Source: Hypomyces perniciosus
Taxonomy: Eukaryota > Ascomycota > Sordariomycetes > Hypocreales > Hypocreaceae
Direction of reading: 5' to 3'
Length of the DNA: 64,000 nt
NCBI GenBank assembly: GCA_008477525.1
Contig: SPDT01000002.1
Coordinates: forward strand, 434,001 to 498,000
Shown: positions 22,285 to 33,280 of the stretch, piece after piece
Layout of the letters: every line of letters starts with the position of its first letter
How positions within the stretch are numbered: position 1 is the stretch's first letter
The notes under the pieces: generated by a model
What the model was told of the DNA's origin: nothing
Databases searched by the model: none
What the model saw: the letters and a program-made list of their open reading frames with translations, nothing else
Made by a program: the position numbers and the translations under genes

Positions 22285-24441
22285 TTATGCACTACTACTA
22301 CTAATACTCGTTTGACTTGTTTGGGACCTGGCTCTTGAGAAATGGTTAAACCCGTACAACACGTCGATGCCAGACCAAAGGTTGTCCAGTTGAATATTTG
22401 ACCAGTCCATCTCAAGTGAATCATAATTTACCCCATTGAGCCATTCCTTACCTTCGCCATAAATCTTCTGCTTCGACATCTGTCTGACCTTCTGCAGCAA
22501 GCCCCAGCGCTGATCTCTCTCACACTCGTCGGCGTCACCAATCGCGTCGAACATCGTCTCAGTCGCATCATAAGCTCGTCTGAGTAAAGGCGGCATATCG
22601 TCCAAATAAACCATTGCCTCTTCATCTGTTGAGATCTGCCCCTGTTTTGCCAGCCGTTCCAATCGAACATAGAGTTGCGAGAGGACAAAGGTTGCAGCAT
22701 GCCACTGAACATATGAGTCTGGTATCCAGCGAAATGGAGCGCAGAGCGGGTCACTGGTGAAGGAATTCTGCGCTTCCAAGAGCTCAATTGCATCCCCTAA
22801 AAGGCTTTCCAATGCCTTTTCCCGATCATTGCCTTTCGACGCGTCGTCGTGGCCTTGTATGGCAGATAAGCCGGCTTGGAGGCGTAATTTTGCCATTATA
22901 ATATTTCCACCTCTGGAGCCGAGGCGGTACATTGATGATGTCGCATTCCGGTCAAAACGATTGATAAATTGCGTTTGGAGGTAAGTAAGAAATTTCTCAC
23001 CATTGAGCTTGCGAGGGGAGCGTGATTTTGAAGTCTTATCTTGGGTCCAGGCATACTCACCTTTCACACCAAGGAGTCCAGGTCTGTCGATGAGAGCACA
23101 GCAGATTGCACACCGTAGCAGAGTAAACGACATCTCCGTAACAATGCCTTCATCTGCCACGGGCATTTCTTTCATCTCAGGGCTGAAGTCGACATCGTTG
23201 AGATTGAGAGGCATGGCTGTATCCGACTCCTTGAACAGACCTACGGCACCTCTTGAGCTGTAGTCTTCTGATGTGCGAACTTCAAGTAAAACTAGTTGCC
23301 ACCAGACCCTCCTCCGCATCTCGGTCTGGAACGGCAGCAGCTTGTAGTTGGATCCATCTCTGTGGAGGCCAAGGGCCACTGCAATGCGAATTGCAAGCCC
23401 AACCAAGGTCCACAGCGACCGAGAGCTGTCTCTGGGCTTGCAGGACTGTGATGTCACGTTAGTGTTGCGCAGTGAGCTAGGTTCTAGGTTGACAAGAGCT
23501 CACAAGATATAGCACGTAAGCTTGCAACACACTGAAAGAATGCGTCCTGGTCAAATCCAACTCCTGGAACGCAACCTCAGTGACGTGGCCGCTCTCTCGT
23601 ATCATATTTGCCCGCTGAGTATTAAACAACGCTTCGCACCTCCAGTCGGTCATGCTAATAATGGCAGTGAAGCATATCACCAGCAGGAGGGCGGTAGATG
23701 ATGCCTCTATCGCCTCGAAGCCATTCTGCAAAACCTGGTCTATGAGCTTTCGCACGCTAGGCTTGTGAATGAGCCGGACTACCGGATCTACACTCTCGAC
23801 ATAGATGTGCCAACATGCTTCGAGTTGGAGCATATTCGGCCTCCATGGCGCTGAGCTAAGCCCCGATCCCAGGCAATTGGCGCAGTAAGGGGAAAGCAGA
23901 TTTGGAGAAGTGGCAAAGACGCCCTTTCTTGTTCCCAGGCACAAGGCTTCCATCGGTTGTGCCAGTAATGATGCTTCTAGCTCTTTGCTCTGACAGGTCA
24001 TATTTGCTTAGCTTCAGCTCGAGTCGTGCTGCCAACTGCATGTAGTCGGCCCACTCGCCTTGTACTATTCATTGGACTGACCTTGGGCTTTGCGGCAGCC
24101 CACGAGTTTGTCGCGAGCAGCCTGCTTTTGTCGTCTGAATCAATGATAAGACTCTCACCATCCTCTAGTGGCGGAGGAGGGACAATCGGCGCGGCTCGCT
24201 TGGCGATAGTCGCGGCCACATCGGGTTCATTTTCCACGTCTCGAGTCGTCTGCTCGACTGCCTCCGGGGCATTGCGACGGCTCCGGATCCTTGTGATTGG
24301 CTTGTGCGGGAATATGCACTCTTCAAAGGCCCTGGTGCAGTTTCCACAGGGCTGCTGCCGGTCGCATCGGACCTTTCGGCGGTGGCACGCATTGCAGGAC
24401 CTGGGATTAGGACGCCTGCCGACGGGGATTAAAGATTCCAT
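22285..24441 (-). CDS. Zn(II)2Cys6 transcription factor with fungal-specific (fungal_trans) domain
   Basis: Model: exons 24441-24082, 23989-23504 and 23445-22285, 668 aa. The N-terminal zinc cluster has Cys16, 19, 26, 32, 35, 42 (C-x2-C-x6-C-x5-C-x2-C-x6-C) with basic residues between, so it should bind CGG-type DNA. The middle domain has fungal_trans landmarks: MLQLEACWHIYVESVDPVVR, YVLYL/SCKPRDSSRSLWTL across the second intron, and RIAVALGLHRDGS followed by EMRRRVWWQLV. The first intron acceptor (23990) is my choice among several. A stretch near 23010-23060 could be an in-frame retained intron. The likely target genes are unknown. It sits upstream of, and on the same strand as, the two ceramide synthases, which makes them candidates. 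Confidence 0.85.
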
Positions 24442-25499
24442 ATTAATGGAACTAGCGAATTAGGACGTGGAATTGGATGACAGACGGGCCGAGCGATTTA
24501 TGCTGGCGAGGGCGAGGTTGATGAGGAACATATGGGTGGGAGCTCTCCGAGAGCCCCGAGAAGGCCGGTGATGGCAGAATGCTGACTAAGGTACAGCGTC
24601 CCGCTTAATCCCCGGAATTTCCTACCGTATCGATCTAATCATTGCAATAAGCTCTACGAAGTACGAAGTACCCGACCCGCCAAATTCAGCAGTCATATTA
24701 CTATTTCCTCGCAGGATATCTCCATGTTACTATCTGTATAGTCCTGACTGACCCAATAATTATAGCTAATCAGGACTAACCAATCTATATAGGGCTGTGG
24801 CTTTAGACCAAACTTCTCAAAATTCTTATTAGGATTAATTCCTTAAAGTAGCATTACGGAGTCTAATACTAGTCAGATTACCTTATCTTAAATTCAACTG
24901 CAAATATGTTTACTGATTAGCCTCATTTTGATATTCGGCTGAATTAGATCTAATTTTATACCACTGCATAGGGCTAGATCGCGGGGCCCGTGGGTCAGCA
25001 AGTCGTAGTGTTTGCGTCCAATTTAATGAGTCGGTACGGTAGTATCATGTCGTTGACGCCTTAAGCAAGAGCTTGCTCCGTCCTGTTTTGTCATATTCCA
25101 TTGATACCCCAATTGCATTTCTCATCAGATTTCGGACACTACGGAGTACTGAGTAAACGAAACACTGACCACCATAGATGACATCTTGCGACTCTCCGCC
25201 ATGTCCGTCATATTCGTCATATTCGTAAACTCAAGAAGACCGAGAGCACCGAGAAGCCCGGCACTTAACCCGTGGTGACCGCTTCAAGGTTCATCCACAC
25301 TCCATAATTTCTACTTGGCAGGCCGTATCGGAATTCATAATCATCGTCCATGACCATATTCCCGAAGTACGAATACCGACACATCGGGCTATAAGAGGAT
25401 TGCTGCTCCGAGAAATTACACCCACACATTATTCTCAACATCAGCTCAAAAGATCACGGCACAAAACACTCACCGTTGTCAGCGCTATCAGTCATCGCA
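24442..25499. other. AT-rich intergenic region
   Basis: No gene is supported. The stretch 24690-24990 is strongly AT-rich with many TA and TTA/TAA steps, resembling DNA degraded by RIP. Dispersed-motif copies occur at 24655-24670 and 25140-25148. A TATA-like TATAAGAG at 25390-25397 sits about 110 bp before the next gene. Confidence 0.4.
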
Positions 25500-25995
25500 A
25501 TGCCATACCTCACAAAGGAAGAGCTCAAGGCTATTTTTGCTAATCAGCCACTCGTTAGCGGTGGACCGTTCTGGTCCCGCGTTGCTGAGGATGTTGAGTG
25601 GACAGTCATGGGCCAGAGCCCGGCCTCTGGACGTTACACCGACTTGGCGGAGCTTCGCGCCAATACACTTGAGAAACTAGGAAAGGCTCTCGCGGGGCCG
25701 CCTGAATTGAAGATTGCGAATGTTTTCTTTGGAGGAGAAAATAATGAGTGGACTTCAATGGAACTGGAAGCTCGAGGTGTTCGTAAGAATGGTACGTCAA
25801 TTTATATATCCACTTTCCTTCCAGTAATAAGAACATTTCGTTACTAAATCCCTTGTAGGAAAAGAATACATTAATCACTACGCTTTGGTCATCAAGTGGA
25901 ATGAAGAGGGAAAAGTGGTGTTGGTGAGAGACTACCTCGACACGGCTCTGATTGAGGAGGTCTGGAAGGAGAGCAAGGAAATGAATCTTTTTTAA
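25500..25995 (+). CDS. Small SnoaL/NTF2-like fold protein
   Basis: Two exons (25500-25791, 25859-25995) give 142 aa. The sequence has the layout of SnoaL-like (ketosteroid isomerase-like) proteins: a short helix (LTKEELKAIF), VAEDVEWTVMG, a GRYTDLAELRANTLEKLGKAL helix, a beta strand with NVFFGGENNEWTSMELEA, and a C-terminal NHYALVIKWNEEGKVVLVRD strand pair ending YLDTALIEEVW. Residues such as the DVEW Asp and the final RDYLD match positions usual in the family. Members are enzymes or binding proteins acting on small molecules; the reaction here cannot be predicted. ATG at 25500 is the first good start. It is isolated in gene-poor DNA. Confidence 0.8.
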
Positions 25996-28862
25996 CATAT
26001 ACGAGCACATTTACATACTGAACTAAAGATGCTTTTTAATTCTTGGTAACTTGTGTGGCTCAAAAGTGCACTTTGAACACCTGCGCAATAACGTCCAACG
26101 CGAAGAACACTGACTCCCAACATTGAATGCACCAGTACCATAGACTCGTATCTGCCTCTAACACATATTACTTATCTAGGTGGGGGGCTGTTTACCTCAT
26201 ATTGCTATATAAAGTACTCCTTAGGGTCTTGGGCAACACCTAATAGTAAGCTTGCTATGCATCTCTAAACAGGATATGAATCAAGCGAGCCAGCCGGAAA
26301 TTAATCCGGACATTCTTGTGCATGTGGGGTCAAACGGTCAAACGCGCGAAGAATACTCCACCTTGGCCTTAGCCATCAAGGTAGTTAATAATATGACTCC
26401 AAAGAAGAATCGTCCGCCCCGTAGTTGCACTGATTGTGGGTCTTGGTTGTTGCGTGACCTCGCGTGTGAAATGGCTAACTAACTCATCCAGCCTGGTCGT
26501 TGTTGAACGACTAGAAGTACAAGTATCTACAAGTAGGGCGAGATATCTGCCTGCCTTCTTTGCACTAGTTTGTCCTGACGGGACGGTCCGCACGAGTTAC
26601 GTAACGGCAGGGATTTGTGGCTTGCCAACTAGATCGCCCCCCTTGTAAGGATTGTTTACTCTTTTGGGTGTGGTTTGCTCCCTGGTTATCTACATATGAC
26701 GCAGGAGACTTATGGACCTTTTACTAAATATGTCAGCATGAAAACTGGGCAAGCAAATTGTTACGAGCGTCTACTGATGGTGGCGCCCCCTGAACGGTGG
26801 ATATCGGTTGGTGTTACTCCGTACTCCGTACACCGTCTACAGTTCCTAATCTAATAAATGGGTATTCCGTACAGCTGGCTAAATTGGGTAGTACTCGTTT
26901 AGGTCAGGGAATTGCATTGCACGTCTCGTATTCATGACACTAACACTATCAACTATGAATGCCGAATTCGAAGCCGCAAAAGAGAGGGAGCAAGATCGAA
27001 GTCTGACAATACGAGTACGTAACACACATTATCCTCCAGGAAGAAGTGGAGTATATTAACGAATTTGACACAGTGCCCGACCAGTCATCTTCGCCTATAT
27101 ATAGCCCTGCTGCGTGCCTCTCTGTGTCGCAAAAGGGATTCATCTCATCATTGATTAAATACACACCCTTTCCACCTACAGTCGAGACCATTGCCCGTTA
27201 GAAAATTCCAATATGCTGTCGTCTAGTTCATGTGCCTTACGGAATGTCTCAAGTAAGTATCTGAATCACCGTCTCTTTCAGACTGCACAAGTTTGACGCT
27301 GTACTATAATTGCAGTGCAACTGGGCCGTTCTTAGATTATTTTGAATCCCAGAATCCTCAGTTTCTTAGGTTGCGCCTGCCACATGGTGAGTACCCGCAA
27401 CTGGTGGATTATTGCCGACCAAACAGATAGAGATGGGTGGACAGCAGAAAGGAAATTATCTGAGCATTTACAGCAGGCAAGCTTCTTCATAGGTGCAGGA
27501 GAGGAATTGTGCACTATATCCTGGAAGATTCCACCTAATGTTCACTGTCAAGGAAAACACCATAAGGGAAGGCACCGGGAGACCAGCTTTACCGTGTTCC
27601 ACCCTTCTACGAGAGTGTTGTTGATACTGATGGTTCCAGCATATATTATCAGCTGTCTTATTACATCGGTTAATTTAGCACCGATGTAATCATCGTCATA
27701 ATTGGACCCAAAAATGGTCCGACATACGGTGATAAGGGGGAATGTTCCTTCGATTGGAAGAAATGCAAGGGGATAGGGTTAAGATAGCGATTGCCACAGG
27801 GGGGTGTGCTTCAGGCAAAGATTGGGTGATTGAAATACCCGCCGAGGGAACGATCGTCTGGAGGACTACGTAGTCTGGACCTATATGCTGGCGATTCCGA
27901 ATCATCTCATCTACATGCAAATCATAACCTCAGCACCCACACCTAGGCCTCGCGGGATGAAATCCCGGGAAAAGGCCACCCGAGGGAGAATATTGGCACC
28001 TTGGCCCAAGTTTGGAGCGCCAAAACCCTCCACTGTGGACGTTTATTATGTTGGGTAGGTTATGAGGTAAAGTCATCAAGCTGTACTTCGTAGCATCCAT
28101 TACAATAATGTGAACATGCAGGGCATGCAGTTGCTTTCGCAGTCGTCGCATCACGACGTCTAGGCTCGCCTAGGGTTCGACTTTATGGGCTCCAGTTCAA
28201 TAGAGAGTTAAACTAATGAGTGCCACCTTTGATCAATCTAGCTTCCAACCCACCTTTGAGGCGGCAAATAAAGTAAACTTTTCTAGTGCATGAGACTGCA
28301 TCATACATCTGAACAGAGACTTCAGGTGACAAACCTTGAAGACTTGTCCCTTTTGAACTATAAATTTCATCGACGCCCAGAAATCCCTACAGGTATTTCC
28401 CTTTCCTCTACGAAGTACCACCTTGGAATCTCCACGGCTCCTTCGCCTTCGCGATGTTTGCGAAAAGATCTGTCTGTAATCTTGCAGTCTGTGCTGCTGG
28501 ACTTGTCACTTGACATTGTCACAGACATTAATAACATCATTCTTCTCACCGGTCGCATGCCGCCCGTACTGTAAGCCACTCGGCATCAATCATAGTCAGC
28601 ATGAATGGCGTCCGTGTCAGCTTTCAATTAGCAGCGTTGGTCTATGGACGACGAGATCACTGAGGAGAGTAACGATGCAATGGGTTTCCTAGTAATACAC
28701 AGCTGTCCAAAGACGACACGTCTCAACGGTAATTGACAGGAACCAGGTAAGAGTTCAGAGATTCAAAAATTTCAACGCTTCACTACCTCGATTACACGTC
28801 AATTTCATCAGAAATAAAAAAGTCTCGCGATAAATCACTCCACATGCCATCTCTTCCTTCTA
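25996..28862. other. Gene-poor region without supported genes
   Basis: About 2.9 kb with stops in all frames at short intervals and only small open frames, none recognisable. The open piece 26279-26482 (starting MNQASQPEINPDILVHVGSN) has protein-like composition but no splice context I can trust. Dispersed-motif copies lie at 26815-26830, 28084-28092 and 28411-28419. Confidence 0.4.
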
Positions 28863-29230
28863 CTACCCTAGATTGAACAACGCAGACCAGATTCGCCCCC
28901 TCACTCCACCCCCAGCTGGCACCATACCAAGAGCCACGAGAAATGCAAGTGCATCATGTCCGACACGGAAAGAGAATCGATCAAGCTGTCAGTGAGCTGA
29001 GTTAGCTTCTGGGGCCAGTGATGATGCGTATGGTCGAAACTCACCTTGGTGATGTTGAACAGCCTGCGTTGAATATCTGAGGCCTGAAAAACCAATCCAA
29101 ACTCCATCATAAAAGAATAAGAGGTGTCAGCCAAGGGCTGACATTGTGGGCTAAGCCTCCCCTCATACGAATGAAACTCCTCATCGCAAAAGCTCGGAAA
29201 GTCGTAACATTGCCCGAAGGCTTGAATCAT
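28863..29230 (-). CDS. Unrecognised gene, 3' exons only
   Basis: I do not recognise this protein. The last intron is convincing: donor GTGAGT at 29044, branch GCTAAC, acceptor at 28986, 59 bp. It joins the exon ending RRLFNITK to a 123-bp last exon starting LDRFSFRVGHDALAFLVALG and ending RIWSALFNLG, stop at 28863-28865. Upstream the frame is open to 29230, or another acceptor (TTTTTCAG before 29083) may make a short exon 29083-29045. The upstream part contains an imperfect repeat unit with two cysteines. The 5' end is not defined. A candidate first exon with a hydrophobic leader lies near 29740-29961. Confidence 0.4.
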
Positions 29231-29423
29231 TGGGGGTCCTTACCATTCAATTTGATTAGTTCGAGATGAGAGGCATCAGTCAGAGACTGACATTGCGGGC
29301 CAACTCTCGCCTCATACAAACCAGATGTCCTTATTGCACAAAAGCTCAAGTAAAAGTCGTATATCCTGCCCAATGATGAAAGCCAATGGTGAAAGCCAAC
29401 TCATTGCGGGCTAACAGCCCCCA
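29124..29423. repeat. Imperfect direct repeat, about 100 bp units (two plus a remnant)
   Basis: Units at about 29124-29222 and 29273-29377 share order and many words (CTGACATTG-GGGC, CCTCATAC, AAAAGCTC, AAGTCGTA, TGCCC). A shorter remnant is at about 29392-29423. Each full unit begins with a perfect small hairpin, and on the minus strand both encode similar peptides. Confidence 0.7.
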
Positions 29424-29571
29424 AGAGCTGCACCAATTGAATTGGTCTGAGGTTGCAGGCTGTCCGAAAGCGTAAGCGTGGCAGTGCTACTAAGAGACGG
29501 TCGGTATCGGAGCGAGGGCAACGGCGGGTGTTTTCGAGGGCAATTGTTGACAATATCACTAAACAGGGACG

Positions 29572-29961
29572 TCAGTATTGAGTGTGGACCATACAGGGTT
29601 CAGAACCCACTATGTTGGAACGGATCGCTTGAATATCGTGGAACGACTTCCATGCGGGCACAACGATAGAGGCAAAGGCGTGTGAGTTTGAGCGGTCAGG
29701 GAATAACAAAAAGACAAGAGAAGGAAGAGAGACAGAGGTACCACAGAACGTATCATCCGGTGTGATGGGTTCAAGAGAGCGAGTAGCAGGTCGAGACGAT
29801 GTAACAGAAAATGGCAGAGGACCTGAACAGGAAGCAATAGCACAGGGAGATGGTAGGATGACAACGGCGAAGGTGCTGAGGTTGATAGAAGAGATGATGA
29901 AGACAAAAAATACAAAACAGACCAGAAGGCAGGATGTGTGGTGATGAAACTTGATGGACAT
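29572..29961 (-). CDS. Possible 5' exon of a small secreted or membrane protein
   Basis: From an ATG at 29961 the minus strand encodes a short polar start and a long hydrophobic stretch (SCLLVCFVFFVFIISSINL), like a signal peptide or signal anchor, then a Ser/Pro/Cys-rich region. A GT donor near 29741 (after DDTFC) would end the exon; without it the frame runs to a stop at 29572. It may belong to the unrecognised gene downstream on the same strand. No family is recognised. Confidence 0.25.
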   Translation of the reverse strand: MSIKFHHHTSCLLVCFVFFVFIISSINLSTFAVVILPSPCAIASCSGPLPFSVTSSRPATRSLEPITPDDTFCGTSVSLPSLVFLLFPDRSNSHAFASIVVPAWKSFHDIQAIRSNIVGSEPCMVHTQY

Positions 29962-32477
29962 TGTTGGAAGAGAAGACAAAGGTGGTGATGCGGGAGACTA
30001 GTTTGAGTACCTGGACTAGATAGATTCGCAACTTCCTCAACATTCCTGACCGAACAGTCAAACGCACGAAGAGTCTGGCAAGATGGTCCCAGAATAGGCG
30101 ATGGAAAGCAAGAGAGTTGCTTAACTCTCAGGCAACGTAGGCACGAGCAGCAGTAAATGTCAGCCAGAGAACTTGCGCCTTCTCTTCCCTATTTGATGAC
30201 TTCTCAACAAGAGCATATGGAATGCCCGTCTGTCTTTCGTTGCATACGTATGAAATGAAGAAAAGCAACTACGGTGATGTAACCTGGATCAAGACGCACT
30301 TTGTTATTCCAACCTGCAAATGAGCTAGTAGAAAGAAGGAGCCTCTCGTCTACTAGACCTCATTATGAGGCGATGATTGCCCCTCGGTAAGAACATAGTT
30401 GTCTTGGGAAGGGTGTAAGATCTTGGGCCCAAATCGAACATCATTCGCTCTTGCTTATTCAAGACCACTACAGAGAAGTCGACTGATGCTTGTATCTCAA
30501 GAACAAGTGACCAGGAGATATTTATTCTTGCTATATTTAAAGAAGACACACGCGACGAATAGCCAGTGTCATGTTGTTTCTATGAGACCATACATTCATT
30601 GAAAATCTAGAGTTCCGAAAATTCGAGCTCCCCAATCGCCTTGTATCTGAAGTCTATGAAGAGTATGCGATGGATGTAGTCCAAGACGGATACTACACTA
30701 CGATGGAGAGGTGCATACAAATGTAGTAGATAATGTATCTGTCCATGTGTATTTGAAGAATAGTAAAGACCGAGCCGTACCTTATCACTGTCATGCTTTG
30801 TCTGCATGAGTCAACTACATGGGCAGGCGAGGGGCATGAAGTCGCCTGGTTCCTTCAAAGATAGGAGATGAGAGCTTTCCAGCGCCAATAGTATTTTATC
30901 CGCCGTTGAATGTCTGCTCACGGGATACTACGACCGGAATATCTAGTCTTGGGTATGTTTTCGCCCTCGTGAGTTCTCTCGAACAGAACTATGAAGGAGA
31001 TACCCGCTGAGTCAGAAGGTACGATGGCGACAGCTTATTCCCAAGCTTGAGGGGTGTCTTGGTGCTACCTTACAAGAGGTATGTAAGTGTAGTCCGGGAT
31101 TCAAACTGGAAAGGATGTATATCGCTGTGGATGGGTCAGCGTCACCTGGACGACGACACATTTATTCTGACAACCATTCAAAGTAGGGGTTTCCATCAAC
31201 CTCTATACGTAGTTTGTCGAGGGGGGAATGGCGAAAGATGAGTTAGGCGAGGCGTTGCCATTGCACCCTGATGAAAGGAACCAAAGGCCACCATGGTGTA
31301 CTGATAGGAGGAAGAAGACTGTTAAACATTAAATACTACAACCTGGTGAAATTCTTATTTTCACTATTTCTATGTGCCTGGCTACCTGCTCTGTCCTCAA
31401 GGCTCATACACACTTGAAGTCACCGTTGTAGCTTTAAAACTCTCATTCTCAGTCCATGATAGTTCCACGCTGGCTTCTTTGGTTTTCTTTCCTGTAATAT
31501 CTGTCTCATGAGGTCGAGCTCACAAGCCGGCATGTGTAAGGCCTCCATGCCACATCGCTTCTTTGTTCAGTCCAACCTGGTAGCAGACTGGTCACCACAG
31601 TAGACCGCATGTGATGTCTCATTCCCATATCCTCGATAGTCAACGAGACTAGAGGACAAGGGTAGCGTATTGAGCGGTTATAAAGAAGGTATGGCGCATG
31701 TTCGACAGGCCGGTTATGACAAATTGATCAAAGAGTTTGTGCCACCCAGTCCAAGGGGGGGGGGGGGGGTGGGGGGGGTTCTTGGAGTCTCCACTTGCCA
31801 AGAAAAACCTCCCTTTAAATACCTTATATCAAGGTACAGGAGTTCTTCTAGCTATCCTCTCAATTCTGGATCGTTGGGGGTTGAGCTTGTCACATTCCAC
31901 TGAAACTCCGTTATCCGCTTTGCTGAATACTACCCAACTGAGGTCCTGTGACCTGGATGGATAAGAACCAGGAATGTTTCTTTTTACGCGGTCCTACCTC
32001 CACATTGAATCTGAAGCATCTTTTCTCCACCGTATCATCACCTATCACGTAATATTCAGGGAAACCTAATCTACTTGGAATGTGATAGTAGGACTGCAAC
32101 AAATTTTGATGAGCTGCAGTGGTTGCTGTTATGGAAGGCATTTGATTTTTATTAAGGGCTTAGTTACCTATAAAATGGATTCGCAAGGCTATATAGGAGT
32201 GTTGCTTTTGTTGTTACTCATGTAGCTCTCTTCATACCCCTGCAGGGGTTTTCCTCAGGAATCATCTTTGGCTACCATGGATTCAACATATCATTGCCAT
32301 TACTCTTGGCATTGACAAGATCGTTCATAAGTTCAATAAAACAAATTCAAAAGTAGGCCTCTGCATTCGCAACAAAAGTATGGGGACACCTAAATACATA
32401 GGACAAAACCCACACCAAGACCTCCCTCTGTCTCAGGAAACTCAAAAAAGGAATTGAGACCCATCCTCTTCTTAAGC
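29962..32477. other. Gene-poor region
   Basis: About 2.5 kb with no supported gene. The notable feature is a guanine run at 31755-31778. Confidence 0.4.
31755..31778 (+). repeat. Poly-G tract (15 G, T, 8 G)
   Basis: Fifteen guanines, one T and eight guanines. It may form a G-quadruplex, and is also the kind of run where assemblies miscount. Confidence 0.85.
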
Positions 32478-32964
32478 TTAACCCATCTTCGAAACCGTAA
32501 CGGAGACGTTACCAATGGCACCCCCATGTTTGTTCCAAGGTCCCACAACAACCGAATACGGAGATGTCTCAGGATCGTAATCCTTGCGCGCGAAGTCATT
32601 GTCTGCCGACCAGTAAGGGCAGTTGAAGTAAATCTGGCAGATCTTTGTTTGGCCATCATAGAGCTCAAAAGTCCCTTCAGTGCCCTTCATTGCAGCCTTA
32701 CGGCCTGACGCGCTGACATATCCCACTGATCCAGGAACGACAGTAATCTTATCGACTTCGGAACATGAAAGTTCCTGTTCTTTGTCGGGCGCGACGTAAT
32801 ATTTGCCACTAGAAAATACCGGTTAAAAGAAGGTCGAACCTCAGTAAACGAAATGTTTTAATCAATACTCACCAGTCAAGCCATGAATGACTGACATGGA
32901 TATCATCCTGCTTCATGCGATTATGAATTTCAACTGAAACCCACTGGCTCTCGTCGTTCGACAT
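32478..32964 (-). CDS. Aegerolysin family protein (membrane-lipid-binding; possible pore-former subunit)
   Basis: Two exons (32964-32873 and 32808-32478; intron 32809-32872) give 140 aa, normal for the family, with no signal peptide as usual. Landmarks: an N-terminal VSVEIHNRM strand, LDCGKYYVAPDKEQELS (residues 29-45), a Gly/Ser turn (SASGR, 63-67), then the most typical stretch GTEGTFELYDG (73-83) followed by an aromatic/Cys segment (FNCPYW) and a C-terminal GGAIGNVSVTV strand. Aegerolysins are small beta-sandwich proteins that bind sphingolipid-rich membranes, and several work with a MACPF partner to form pores. Here a MACPF-like gene is its divergent neighbour. At residue 31 the splice junction creates Cys where many members have Trp. 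A TATA-like box lies about 130 bp upstream. Confidence 0.85.
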
Positions 32965-33094
32965 GATGAATAGCTAAGGTTTTTATGGCAAAGAGCAACA
33001 ACGAAGAGCAATGAGAAATGATTAGGTATGTCAGATAAAGAAGATTGTAGTGTGTTGAGTGTGGTCATGGTATCAACGTAGAGACGACGGATCC

Positions 33095-33103
33095 TTATAT
33101 ATA
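33095..33103 (-). promoter_or_regulatory. TATA-like box of the aegerolysin gene
   Basis: Minus strand TATATATAA, about 131 bp before the aegerolysin ATG. Confidence 0.45.
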
Positions 33104-33258
33104 CACCTATCCCCCCCCGCTTTGCAAAGAACCTCAAGATCAAAGCCAGCAAATGAAGTCTGAAACCTATCAAGTCATAGCCCACAACTACATCTATGGC
33201 ATTGCCAACAAGAAGATGCCACGAAGACAGCGTCCGACATTCATCGCCCAGACATACA

Positions 33259-33280
33259 TGATATGAGTAAGAGTGAATTT
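33259..33280 (+). repeat. 22-bp promoter repeat, copy 1 (aegerolysin side)
   Basis: Exact 22-bp match to 34381-34402; core ATGAGTAAGAGTGAATTT. A second shared word TGGCTGGCTG follows at 33301-33310. About 300 bp upstream of the aegerolysin start. Confidence 0.7.

Noticed and set aside
23010..23060. A third intron in the zinc-cluster gene (donor GTGAGT at 23060)
   Set aside because: No acceptor restores the phase, and the frame is open through it, so I kept it as coding.
7486..24441. A complete fumonisin-like biosynthetic cluster
   Set aside because: No polyketide synthase, aminotransferase or P450 is present; only the resistance-like parts could be compared.
27342..27689. A 115-codon frame on the plus strand
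   Set aside because: Composition and lack of splice or family evidence make it likely to be chance.
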